Part shown: piece by piece, positions 45,377 to 56,110 of the stretch
How positions within the stretch are numbered: position 1 is the stretch's first letter
How the letters are laid out: every line of letters begins with the position of its first letter
Source of the DNA: Anastrepha obliqua
Taxonomy: Eukaryota; Arthropoda; Insecta; Diptera; Tephritidae
Length of the DNA: 64,000 nucleotides
Assembly: GCF_027943255.1 (NCBI RefSeq)
Contig: NW_026562179.1
Coordinates: 4,280,501-4,344,500 of the forward strand
Direction of reading: 5' to 3'
Made by a program: the position numbers and the translations under genes
The notes under the pieces: generated by a model
Databases searched by the model: none
What the model saw: only the letters and a program-made list of their open reading frames with translations
What the model was told of the DNA's origin: nothing

Positions 45377-45648
45377 CTAGCAACCCGCCCAGCTTCGCAC
45401 GGGTATAAAATATATACCCTATGTCACTCACTGAAAAAATGATTAAAATCGATCCAGTAGTTTTGGCTTATTCATTACTGCCCGTGGCCCGCACGCGTTA
45501 AATTTGGAGTAAGACAATTCCCCTTTCTTTATAGCATGAAGATTTCCTGCTATCTTTGGGATATCTAAATTCATACCCTACATTTTTGCATATTAACTTT
45601 TTGCATTTTTACATATGTATTTATTTTATTTTTACAACAATTACTATA

Positions 45649-46904
45649 TTAAAGAATGTCTTTATATACAACGTTCATAGCTTTCTTGTCATTAGACAAT
45701 ACACACATGTTTTCTCTAGAGGTTACTCTTGAAAGAGCGACATACAGTTGGTCATGTGAAAAACAGTCAACACTCAAATCTAAGCCTGCAACGTTGAAGG
45801 TTTGACCCTGAGATTTATTAATGGTCATTGCAAAAGATGTCTTTACCGGAAATTGTAAGCGTTTAAATTGGAATGGTAGATCCGATGGTATCAGAGGGAT
45901 TCGGGGAATCAATACATCTTCTCCGGTACCACATCCTGTGAGTATTGTGCACTCTATTATGAAAGTTTGCAGTGATTTTACCAGCAAACGCGTGCCATTG
46001 CAAAGTTTAGGTGGACTTAGGTTTCTTAATAAAATAACAGGACAACCTATTTTCAGCTCCATTTTGTGAGGAGGGAGCCCAGACGGGTTCAAAGAATTTA
46101 GAAATTCTGTAGGAAATTGAACAGCTTCTTCCAAATCGAGAACAGTATCGACCGAGTACTATATTTTCGTCGGCGCATCAATCTTTGAAATAATCAAGTT
46201 ATTTACTTTATCTACTTGTTCGTTAGTTGGTGACAGAATAGCTCTTTCTTTAAACCAAGATATTGTCTTATAACTTATGTTATCAATGTCAGGATAGACA
46301 GTCAACAAGTCAGGATAGACATTGTTGACTAACTCTTGGATGTTGTCTATCAAAACACAAGGTTTTCTAGGTTAATCCTTCCCTCACTTTGTGTTAATTC
46401 TCCATTGCCAACTTTTAGCAGCATCTCTGGAAATAGCCTGTTCTCACGTGAAGATGACGAAACCCTCATATTAGTTTTAAGATCTAATTTATTGACATGC
46501 GACCAAAGGTGGGATCTTTTTAGCGAAGCATTTATTTCGTCAGCACGTGTTCCTCGAGTCACAACTGGTAGGATTTGACGGAAATCTCCTGAGAACAGAA
46601 TTGTACATCCACCCATAGGTGAATTTTGGTTGCGCAAATCGCGCATTGTCCTATCCAGTGCTTCCACAGACGTCTTGTTTGACATGGTAGCTTCGTCCCA
46701 GACTATTAATGAGCAGTCACGCATCAATTTTCCTGTATTGCTCTGTCTAGAAACACTACAGACGCTGTTATCATCATCGGTTGCGATTTTGATTGCTTGA
46801 TTGTAGAGTGTGTGGTTCGGCCTCTTTCCAAAAGACTCTTTCCAAAAGAGTAGCGGCAATGCCGGATGACGCAACAGCTAACGCAATTTTTCCGGTAGAT
46901 CTCA
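45649..46904 (-). pseudogene. Helitron B PIF1-type helicase fragment, right copy
   Basis: Same fragment and same internal duplication, frameshift and stop as 9400-10655. Visible differences include a lysine/glutamine, tyrosine/serine, glycine/aspartate (FSHDQLY) and phenylalanine/cysteine. It is not functional. Confidence 0.85.
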
Positions 46905-47276
46905 ATTACTAATTACTGATGTAATATCTTGAAAAATATTGTTTTTAATTATATGCTGTAAAGAGCCATATACATAGATCTATATGAAAACAACAATGTA
47001 TTTAAGGTATTTAATTGGATAAGGATTAATGTTGTACCTATTTGTTGAAATCGCTTTGGAAATAAGCTATTAGTTGTCGTAAAAAGTAAATGACAAAAAA
47101 TGTTATTGTATGGAATCGATAGCAAACTAAACGCGCTCCGAATCAATAAAAACTATTCAAAAACTGTATTTTAATTATGTCCGATTTACTAATATAGAAC
47201 GTGAAAATAGCGTTTTATTTCGCTGTAAAATTATATGTACATATTATTACATGGAATTCAGTACATACATAGATAC

Positions 47277-49145
47277 CAGAGAACGTTAAATATAGAGAAT
47301 TCTCACGAGCTACGAATAGTGTGAATTGTCAAAAATGAAGTCTAACCGCCGCCGGGGTGTGGTGAAACTTTTAACAGAGATGTTTTACAGCGATTTCTCC
47401 TTTAGCATATTGGCCCTGCACAGTTTTTGGCCTCTGTAGGAATGCTTGTGCATTTTTATGTTCCCTTGATAAACGAAAATTTATTCAATTTGTATTTTCA
47501 GACAAAGGTGATGAAGAAAAAATTCTTGAATATTTATTATATGCGCCAACATTTTAAATCAAAGTAACTTTAATATTTTGATTTAATTTAAAAAAAATCA
47601 TTATAAAACGACGTCTCACATTTTGGTATGTGCGTTTTAGTAAATTTAAAACTAAACAAATTTGATGAAAATTTTTACTAATTTTTTGAGTCGAAATTAA
47701 TTCATAGCATACAAGTGTTTTGGTACATATGTATATCGGCATATGTAATTACATTTGAATATGCATTTATTTGTTCCTTTGGCAAACCAAATCTTTTTCA
47801 ATTTACATTTTATTACAGGGAATAATAATATACATACATTTGTATGTATGCATTTTCTAGATAGTATAAAACTTTAAAATAAATAGAGGAAAACTTCAAA
47901 GAAACGTATTTGCATATATGGGACAACTAAGTTCAATTGCATCTTTATTAAATATGTATATGTTGCACGCATATGTGTGCACTGAAGCAACATGACCTAC
48001 CTCACGAGCATCGCCTTATATTTCATGTAAAAACCTAATGATCAAATTCCTGCCTCACAAATGCTAAAACAAATTTCTTTTGAATACTCATGTACATATT
48101 TGTATGTGCGTATGTACACTTGGTGCCCATATCCCTTCAAACAAATAAAAAAATTCTGTATACAAAACGCTTCATTACCAGGCACACAGGAAGATGGCAT
48201 ATGCAAATATAAATATGTGAATTGAATTCAAGCAAAACAATGCTTATTAATATACCATATGCATGTATGTACATACAACCGCACACACAGGGCACTCACT
48301 TTATTCCTCAAAATGCGTATGTCGTTCAAAGCTAAAATTCTATGCCTAGCGACTACAAGAACAAAATGCAGTCATAGGCGCAGACGTAGCGGCCATCGTT
48401 CTAGTTGCCATAGCGCTGAACAGTCGCGGCGGCGCCGAACAGTTTCAACTATTGTACTGTGCAACAAAAACTCATCATCAAAAAATTCATTGATAAATTC
48501 GAGCTCATAGTTCTAAGAGCAAGAACTTTCATTCATAAAACGAGCCGCCCATATGCCAATTTTCTCGACAATTCGAAAATAGTCAATATTGGAATATTTC
48601 GCGTAGAATTATTTGCCAATATTTGATAAATCTTCAATTTTTGTCAAGTCGAGTGCCCGCGGCTTCGTACATATGTATGCATCAATATATGTATGTAAAT
48701 ATGTGTATATGTACAATGCTGTGCCAATGAATGTGCGCTGCGCCTATGAATGCGCGCTGGATTTCTTGAGAAGTTTTACCGTTTTATCTTGAGCTGTGGC
48801 TGGTGAGCATACATACACACAGCATATACATATGCGCAAATGTATATAAATTCACAAATTTACATTTGCATATGCCATCTTCCTGTGCGCCTGGTAATGA
48901 GGCGTTTTCTATAGAGGATTTTGATTCAGTTGAAGGGAATTCAACAAAGTTTTACATATTAAAATTCTTTGCTTCTAATCACCAAGAAATTCTTATCGAC
49001 TGCTGCTAAATTTACATAATTCAGCCCCTTACTGTTAATTTTTTTGAAAAATGTGGCTGTGGTGTACCTCGCGCGCAAAACGAGTACCCCTGAAAAGTGC
49101 TGCCTTTTCAGTCATTGAGACTTCTCTATACATTAACGTTCTCTG
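47277..49145 (-). mobile_element. P-superfamily-like non-autonomous element, copy 3
   Basis: Inverted duplicate of 7158-9026, exactly 1869 bp, with the same ends (CAGAGAACGTT). Confidence 0.6.
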
Positions 49146-49686
49146 TACATATGTATGTACATATGTCCGAAATGAAATAATGCGAGCGATTCGTAAATAC
49201 ATGCATACACACGTCACCATACGATGTTATTCAACATTAATAAGGTGTGGTGAGACTATCGCTTAACGCCTGTTGTTTCATTCGGTTGACAGCGAAGAAA
49301 CACACAAACAGCTTTTTTTGGAAAAAGAGCTGCTTTTGTTTAAACAATTTTGGTTAAATAACAAATAAATCAATTATTTTTTTTTGATGCAGAACGAAAG
49401 TAAATATTTCAAAGTTAAACTTCAACAAAGTTTCATTTTAATTGGTTGATTCGTTTATGATTTATGGCCCTGAAAACAAAAAATTTATGTTTTTTTGCCA
49501 CATTTTGACCGATTGCCACGCCCCCTTTATATATTTCTTCACATTATATAGACATAAACCTTCCTCTTCAATCAATCTATCTTTGAAAAAAAACCGCATC
49601 AAAATCCGTTGCGTAGTTTTAAAGATTTAAGCGTATAAGGGGACATAGGGACAGAAAAAGCGACTTTGTTTTATAATATGTAGTGA

Positions 49687-49880
49687 TGTAACCTTGGGGG
49701 TTTGGTTGGTGGTTGTGTTATGAGGGTTTCCATAACTCGCGACCGATCAGCCGATGGCAGCAATGCCACCGTCGAGCGCATCAAGTTACAAGACAGTCAA
49801 TATCTCGGAAATGAAGTAAAAGTACAAAACTCTTTTTTCAGATTATTGAAGGTAAGCGTTTTCCGCACAATTATGCGTAA
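49687..49880 (-). repeat. Outer terminal inverted repeat, right copy, inner part
   Basis: Matches 6425-6617 in reverse with one substitution and one 2-base indel. Contains a short frame, MRVSITRDRSADGSNATVER, that runs to ATTATTGAAG|GTAAGC. Harbinger interrupts the repeat at TAA (49878-49880); it resumes at 53418. Confidence 0.75.
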
Positions 49881-50221
49881 TGCTAAGTTTCCACCGCAGC
49901 CGCTATCGTGTTCTCTGCCGCTATCGTGTTCTTAGCGCAAACACGAAACAAAACTCCTGTCAAATCCCATACAAAATTAAAACACAACTCCATACCTAAA
50001 CTCACTTTTCAAAGCGTGTTTTGTTGAGTTTGCGTCTAATATAATTATTAAGTGGTGGCAATGTTGCTCATTTTCCTCATTTATTATTGCATTCTTATCG
50101 AAATATGGCAACAATGATTGCAATTTGTCAATATGACATTTGATTGACGTTTAATATTTTTCTTGTGGTAATCGTTAAGTGGTGCGCGCAAAAATAAAAT
50201 AAGTCAAATAAGCCAAATAAA

Positions 50222-50638
50222 TCTACAATCTTTCCTCAGGAATACTGAATCAACTCGTTGCGGATAGTATAACAGGTATTTCTTTTATTTATATATGTAA
50301 TTTTATTTGTATTTACATACATCTAATTTCATTGATATAATATTAAGCTGGCCAAAGAAGTCTACAATCTTTCCTCAGGAATACTGAATCAACTCGTTGC
50401 GGATAGTATAACAGGTATTTCTTTTATTTATATATGTAATTTTATTTGTATTTACATACATCTAATTTCATTGATATAATATTAAGCTGGCCAAAGAAGT
50501 CTACAATTTTTCCTCAGGAATACTGAATCAACTCGTTGCGGATAGTATAACAGGTATTTCTTTTATTTATATATGTAATTTTATTTGTATTTACATACAT
50601 CTAATTTCATTAATATAATATTAAGCTGGCCAAAGAAT
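50222..50638 (+). repeat. Three 139-bp tandem repeats containing a mini-exon-like unit
   Basis: Units start at 50222, 50361 and 50500. Each contains TTTCCTCAG|GAATACTGAATC...ATAACAG|GTATTTC, an acceptor and donor around 36 nt. The end of each mini-exon plus downstream sequence resembles the exon 2/intron 2 boundary of the Myb-like gene (GATAGTATAACAG|GT at 51039). The last unit ends at that gene's start codon. Confidence 0.85.
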
Positions 50639-51411
50639 GGAAAACATTAAAAAATGTAGAACAATTTGGCTTCCTTCCGCGGACGAAGCATTCCTTGATA
50701 TATGGGGTGATAAGGCAGTTGAATTGCGAGGGCCACGCAAGAACTCGCACATATATGCGGAGATGGCTCAGTCGCTGGTAGCGCTTGGCCATGAGGTCCG
50801 TCCAGTTGACGTGAAATATAAAATCCACAATTTTACAATGAAATATAGGTAAGGCATATAATATATTATTTCATTAAAGTAATTTTGTTACAGCCTCAAA
50901 ATTTCCTTTGCAGAAAATGCAAAGCAGAGCAGGGGACAGGATGTTCTCCTGCTTCTTGGAAGCACTATCGGAGGGTGCACCAAATAATAGGAACGGATAG
51001 AGTGAATAATGTTGATGCGGTCGTGGTCGATAGTATAACAGGTAATTGTTTTATTTATATATGTAATTTTACTTGTATTTACATCTAATTGTATAATGTT
51101 AATTTCTATTTATATATGCAGGCTCGATTGATTCGCCAGGTCCATCAAATTCGCCGATATCACCTTCATTTTCAGCTGCTCCGTCTGCTTCGTTTACATT
51201 TGCGCCATCAACGTCTCCAGCACTGGACGAAGCTTCCGCACCTGCAGCAAAAACAAAAAATTCGAACATACAGGAACTAAACGAAACAATAAAAACGTGC
51301 ATGACAGAAAACAATAAGTTAACTGCTGAACTTATTGAAATTGAAAAAAAAAAGGTTGCTGCAGTTGAGGTATTGACCAAAAGTGTGGTTAGTTTCTTAG
51401 AGAGAAACTAA
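50637..51411 (+). CDS. Harbinger Myb/SANT-like DNA-binding protein (three exons)
   Basis: Exon 1 50637-50847 encodes a trihelix/Myb-like domain (TIWLPSADEAFLDIWGDKAV...ALGHEVRPVDVKYKIHNF). An intron with GTAAGG...TTTGCAG joins it to exon 2, about 50914-51041 (KCKAEQGTGCS...WKHYRRVHQIIG). A second intron (GTAATTG...TATGCAG) leads to exon 3 at 51121-51411, serine/proline-rich then coiled coil, ending SFLERN. The three exons splice in frame with no stop. In Harbinger systems this partner binds the element ends and helps nuclear import of the transposase. The start is the ATG at 50637. Confidence 0.8.
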
Positions 51412-51418
51412 TTAACTA

Positions 51419-51667
51419 AAATATTGTTATTTAATTTACATTTAAGTTTTAATGAATTATGCCTTATTCCAAAATGAATGAAATATTGTTATTTAATTTA
51501 TATTTAAGTTTTAATGAATTGTGCCTTATTCCAAAATGAATGAAATATTGTTATTTAATTTATATTTAAGTTTTAATGAATTGTGCCTTTTTCCAAAATG
51601 AATGAAATATTGTTATTTAATTTATATTTAAGTTTTAATGAATTGTGCCTTTTTCCAAAATGAATAA
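51419..51667 (+). repeat. Four 62-bp tandem repeats
   Basis: AAATATTGTTATTTAATTTA... repeated at 51419, 51481, 51543 and 51605, just after the Myb-like gene stop. Probably its 3' UTR. Confidence 0.85.
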
Positions 51668-51881
51668 AATGTTATTTTATAAAACTATGTATTACAAATT
51701 TTATTGTTCTGGTGAAAAGTTGTTTTTCAGATTTAAACCAATTGGACTCTTTGTAGGTCGAAATATTTAAATAAATATTTGGTTTGAAGATAAAATTGTT
51801 TAAACCAAATAACCTTTTTAACCAATAAATTATGGTTAATTTAATAAAACATACGGGAGAATCTACATGAAAGAAGTTATA

Positions 51882-53153
51882 TTACTCACTGAAATATTCC
51901 TTTAACGCATTTCTTATCGATTCTCCTTCAGATCGGTCAACTGCATTGGTGCCGTGTTGAATATTGCGCCTGGAATCGCCATGCATTTCCACTAGCCAAT
52001 TTTCCAAAATTAAATCCTTCTCAGCAATCAAAAAATTATGTAAAACACATGCACATGAAATAACTGTGTTTACATTTTTGATGTGGTTATCCACGCCTTT
52101 TCCAATTCTCCTAAATCTAAAATAGAACCTGTATTACCAATTTTTAAAAATATTAGAATCTCTAAGTTGTATTTACCGGGCTTTTAAATGGCCAAAAGCA
52201 TTTTCCACAACACGCCGGCACTTAGACAATCTATAGTTAAATTTTTTTTGTTCGGGTGTATTGGTCACACTATGCGGATATGGCTTCATTAAATGCTGAG
52301 AGAGACGAAAAGCAGAGTCCCCTATAATATGGACTGGTATTTTTGTGGATCCATACAGCAAGCTCAATTCATCAAGAAGTGCACAACTTTGCAACTCGCG
52401 CTTTAGCGATGATTTTTCAAAAATTCCGGAGTCGTTGCATCTTCCAGGACTGCCGCAATGTATATAAACAAATCTATATTTTGCGTCTACCAAAGCCAAT
52501 AGTACTACGGAATACCACCCTTTGTAGTTGTAGTAATCAATGGCTTCTTCCTTTCTTGGATGAATTTCAATATGACATCCATCTGTATAATAAAGATGCT
52601 TTTGATTAAACGTTATTTTTATCGCATTACTTATAAATCTACCTATTGCTCCAATACATTGTGGATAGCCCATTGCATTAAAATCTGCGACTCCATTCTC
52701 AATTTGCGCCCTTGTCAGTGGAAAATTTTTCAAATATATTGGAGCCAAAGATGTCCCAACTTCATTGCAAAACTCGATGAGTATTTTGCAAACAGTTGCT
52801 TTGCCTACTCCAAACAAATGTCCAATTGATCTGTATTCACTAGAAGATCCTAGTGCATACAGAGCAATTGCCACGCGCTTTTTTAGAGAAATCGGGTTTC
52901 GATAATTCGTTGTTCTTTTGGCCAGTTTTTCAAGTTTGCTGCACAATTTTTCAAAGCAGGATCTTTCCATTCGGAAATTATTTTTGAAAAACTTGTCCCC
53001 ATTACTCTGGCAGTCTACTTCCCAAAAGGTACTGGAATGTTCCTAAAATATACATGTACATTATACACAAATAATGTATCTTAAATCTGTTTACCATACC
53101 AAAGACCATACACTTTGCGAACGCATTAAATTGGCAGCAACGCTTAAAATCAT
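51882..53153 (-). CDS. Harbinger transposase (HARBI1-like nuclease, four exons)
   Basis: Exons 53153-53100, 53042-52643, 52582-52177 and 52116-51882 join in frame to 364 residues. The 60-nt intron 52642-52583 is itself in frame and stop-free. It splits the first catalytic motif, which becomes AIDGCHIEI only after splicing. Second aspartate: CNDSGIFEKS. Glutamate: VENAFGHLKARFRR, the last part supplied by exon 4, which continues CACVLHNFLI as in the DDE_Tnp_4 family. The N-terminal NFRMERSCFEKL and VAIALYALGS...GVGKATVCKI (helix-turn-helix) are family-typical. No defect is seen. Splice sites are by eye. Confidence 0.85.
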
Positions 53154-53417
53154 TTTATTTTCCCTTAACCTTTTTTTTAAATAATATGTGACCAGCTCAC
53201 TATCAATTATTTTAAAATAAAATGATAAAATCAACATAACAAATTGAATTTTATGCACCATTTTATAATTTTATCAATTTTTATAATTCTGATTTCACAA
53301 TGTCAACAAAAGACAGTTCAAACACAGTTTCTCCCAAACTTTCGGTGGAAACAGTTGACAGTTCTCCCAAACACAACTCCTGCAAACACGGTGTTTACTT
53401 TTGGTGGAAACGTAATA

Positions 53418-53779
53418 TAAGTCCGATTGTTTAACAGCGTGAAGAAAACATGAAAAAATGCAACTGATTACAAAAAGTTATTATTTATTTATCTATTTGT
53501 CACAATAAAAAGAGTTATTAACACTTGAAAAATAGTACAGACAATACTTGAATGGCATGCAAAATTTCACGTCATTATCTATTGTAGTTTTGGAGTAATT
53601 AATTTTTCAATTTAATCTTGCTTAAAGCTTAGATTGTTAATAACAATTGCTAAAATAGGAATCTGCGCGAAATATTTATAGAAAAGCGTTAACATGACTT
53701 TGACTACACAACGAGACATCTTACCCTAAAATCCGTGACTTAGTGAAATTTTCGAGGATCACTTGACATGGCTTTACTC
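53418..53779 (-). repeat. Outer terminal inverted repeat, right copy, outer part
   Basis: Inverse of 6067-6427, with ten substitutions by eye. Ends GCTTTACTC, followed by AGAACTAGAA. Confidence 0.85.
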
Positions 53780-56110
53780 AGAACTAGAAGTTAAAAAGCA
53801 AGACCGCTAGAGTAGAGTATAGAGTTAAAAAGCAAGGGTGAAAGGACACAACCCTGTGGAACTCCTTGCTTTATTTCTCTCTCTTTAGAGATTTGGTCTC
53901 GAAATAGCACCCGACTAATGATGACCACTCAGATAGTTCGCGGTCCACATCTTCAGTCCTGACGGGAGTGTCGACTGTAAAATATCATCTAGTAGCGTGG
54001 TGTGGCTGACAGTGCCGAAAGTCGTTTTTAGGTCCAACGTATCTAGGATAGTCCTCAGTGCTGTGGTGGTACTGTGCACTATTCGAAAGCCATGCTCGTA
54101 TGTGGCTGAGGTCAGGTGTTTCGTGTAGAGTGGGAGTAAAAGGGCTTCAAGGGTCTTCACTACTGGAGAAAGGAGAGTTATAGGCCGACAAGAATCCCCT
54201 AGGTTGGTGTGTTTCCCAGGTTTCAGTAGTGGGCGCACTTTCCCTGATTTCCACTTGTCACGAATTATGAGAGTGGCCATGGACATATTAAAAACTCTTG
54301 TGGGGTACCCTACTCCCAATGGACCCAACTTTTTAAACATCAGCATGTTTAGTCCGTCAGGACCAATGGTTTTAGATGATTTCATTTTGTTGATGTTCAA
54401 GGGCCTCATCACTGGAGAAAGCAAATGGTGCACTGTTGTTCGTCAATTTGTGCAGCCGTCTGGTGGCACTTCGCTTGGATCTGCCGGACGGCGGATGCAG
54501 TATGAATTGCCGGCTGAAATAGCTTGCGTCTCTCTTCAGGTCCGACGAAGTGCAACCCTTAAAAGTGGTATCCACTTGTCGATGTGCTTCGTTGGGTTCG
54601 ACAGGGACCTTATGGTGGACCAGAGCTTACTCACACCAGAAGTGAAGTTGCAGGTCTTGAAGTGTTCCTCCCATTTAATCCGCTTGAGTTGGATTACCAG
54701 TTGACGGATCTTCAAATTGAGAGCCTGTTTGTTATGCGAGGATCCCCGGGTCGGCCTGGCGTAGGTGGTCATGCTCGGTTGCTAGAACACCTGCTTCAAC
54801 TAGGAAATTGGGACGTATGTATGTCCCGGATCCATCCAGCAGGCATAAAGCGAGCCGCAGCAGCTGTGAGCACCTTGCGGAATGCGCGTTTGCCTACGCG
54901 CACATCGGTCGGGATGGGGAGAGCGGGGAAGGTGTCCTCGGTAAACTCCGCCAATCTGGATCAACTAGCTTTGTGAAAGTTAAACAAACTTGGCAGGTCT
55001 CTCGATCGAGATGATAATGGGCAAGTGGTCTGATGCTAGCGATAGTATAGGTCTACTGGTTATGCAATTTATCAGACCGGCGCAAGCAATTGTAATGGCA
55101 GGCAAGCTTCTGCAATTGCCCCCTACCCTAGTGGGGGCGTCGTCGTCTACTGCGCTGAATGTCGAATCGTCTATCTGCTCAGCAATTTGATGTACCCTAC
55201 GATCGTTTGGCAGGCTTGAATGCGAATTGAAGTCACCTACTACCAATCGGTTTCCGGCATCGCCTGACCAGACAACTATACTTTGATATTCTAAGGTGCT
55301 GTCGATGCCTTCATCGAAGAGACGATATTGCACTGTATGATGGATTGTAAACGCTAGGCCTCCCCCGTTGTCTCGCTTTCGATCCTTTCTGTGCACGTTG
55401 TAGCAATCCCTGGTGATCAGGGAGGAGCTATCGTGCAGTTTTGTCTCTTGGACCGCAGCTATCTTAATTCAATGACGGCTCATGAAATCGACTATCTCGT
55501 CTATCTTGCTAATGAGTCCGTTCCAGTTGCGTTGGAGGAGCTTGAAGCTCCTCGTGAGTATAGTCGTAACTCGGGGAGTGAGAGACGCGTGAGGTTGTCT
55601 GCGTTGGTACTGCTGCACGTACCGAAGAAGTTGTTGCGACCTGATGTTGACTGGCGGCCGCGCCACAGGAGCTGGTTGCGGGTGCAGAGCTCTGCAGCAG
55701 GGGGCAACGAAGTCGCGTGTCCATTCCCGGGTTGATGCGCAGGGCAGAGTACCTCCGAAAGCGGCACCAGCCATTGCACGAATTGCACTTGACTGATGTC
55801 AGGTTCCGAGGAGCCCTGGTCTATAACACGGGGCAGACCGTACGGGGGACCAAGAGCTGCTGGTTTGTCACCGCACTGGGATTGGAGCAGTAGGGTTGTG
55901 GATCAGAGAGGAAGTTTTGCTGCACCTGTGGGCTCCTAACCGTTGAGGTTTGATTAGTGGCGGCAGTTTCAAGTGCTGGCACATTTGAAGATAAGGTCGT
56001 TGAGGCAGGGGCTGCCTGGTGGCGGTAGCAACACGTGACCATAAACCGTCTGGACCCCTCCCTGTGCGTCTTAAGGCCTGAGTAGGCTAGGTTAGTGGGG
56101 CGGCAGCCCC
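53780..56110 (-). pseudogene. LOA-like non-LTR retrotransposon, 5' half (decayed)
   Basis: Minus-strand order: a proline/serine-rich segment with a CNSCNGWC cysteine motif (near 55790), endonuclease pieces (DNGGGLAFTIHHTVQYRLFD, LVVGDFNSH, SLASDHLPIIISIE at 54985-55396), a linker, then reverse transcriptase fingers (KSSKTIGPDGLN, SCRPITLLSPV, 54433-53915) and PQG...LSP near 53850. Motif A has lost its aspartate (LDLKTTFGTVSH). Many frameshifts occur. It stops at the composite element, and its continuation is at 5256-6066. A 35-bp local duplication with TTAAAAAGCAAG lies at 53791-53834. Confidence 0.75.

Larger units (their letters stand above)
45377..49686 (-). mobile_element. Helitron B, right copy
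   Basis: Inverted duplicate of 6618-10935: 3' CTAG end at 45380-45377, helicase fragment, nested P-like element, inferred 5' end (TCACTACATATT) at 49686. It shares the same truncations as the left copy. Confidence 0.75.
49881..53417. mobile_element. PIF/Harbinger DNA transposon, apparently complete
   Basis: 3537 bp, flanked by a 3-bp TAA duplication (49878-49880, 53418-53420), typical of PIF/Harbinger. Its ends share GTTTCCACC in inverted orientation (TGCTAAGTTTCCACC and TATTACGTTTCCACC). It encodes the two expected proteins: a HARBI1-like nuclease on the minus strand and a Myb/SANT-like protein on the plus strand. Both can be read as open, spliced genes. The left arm has the empty site, so it inserted after the arms existed. 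Confidence 0.9.
6067..53779. mobile_element. 47.7-kb composite element with terminal inverted repeats and 10/11-bp target duplication
   Basis: Both outer ends start GAGTAAAGC reading inwards and stay alignable inwards. Flanks are AGAACATAGAA (6056-6066) and AGAACTAGAA (53780-53789), an imperfect 10/11-bp direct repeat. Joining the outer flanks reunites two halves of one LOA-like reverse transcriptase on the minus strand, so the block behaves as one insertion. Ends starting with G, long inverted repeats and a 9-11-bp duplication fit Mutator-like or Drosophila FB/NOF foldback elements. No Mutator transposase was found, so the superfamily is inferred. The interior is a nest of other elements. 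Confidence 0.6.
38340..53779 (-). repeat. Right arm of giant inverted repeat
   Basis: Reverse complement of 6067-17519. It is longer because of a Harbinger insertion (49881-53417) and a local duplication of about 420 bp within R (44674-45376). The inner limit is at the T-run before 38352, in the errantivirus leader. Confidence 0.9.

Noticed and set aside
50222..50638. CRISPR-like array
   Set aside because: Only three long direct repeats with no unique spacers, in a eukaryotic transposon; a tandem duplication.
6067..53779. Polinton/Maverick giant element
   Set aside because: No polB, retroviral-like Polinton integrase, ATPase or capsid genes, and the target duplication is 10/11 bp, not 6 bp.
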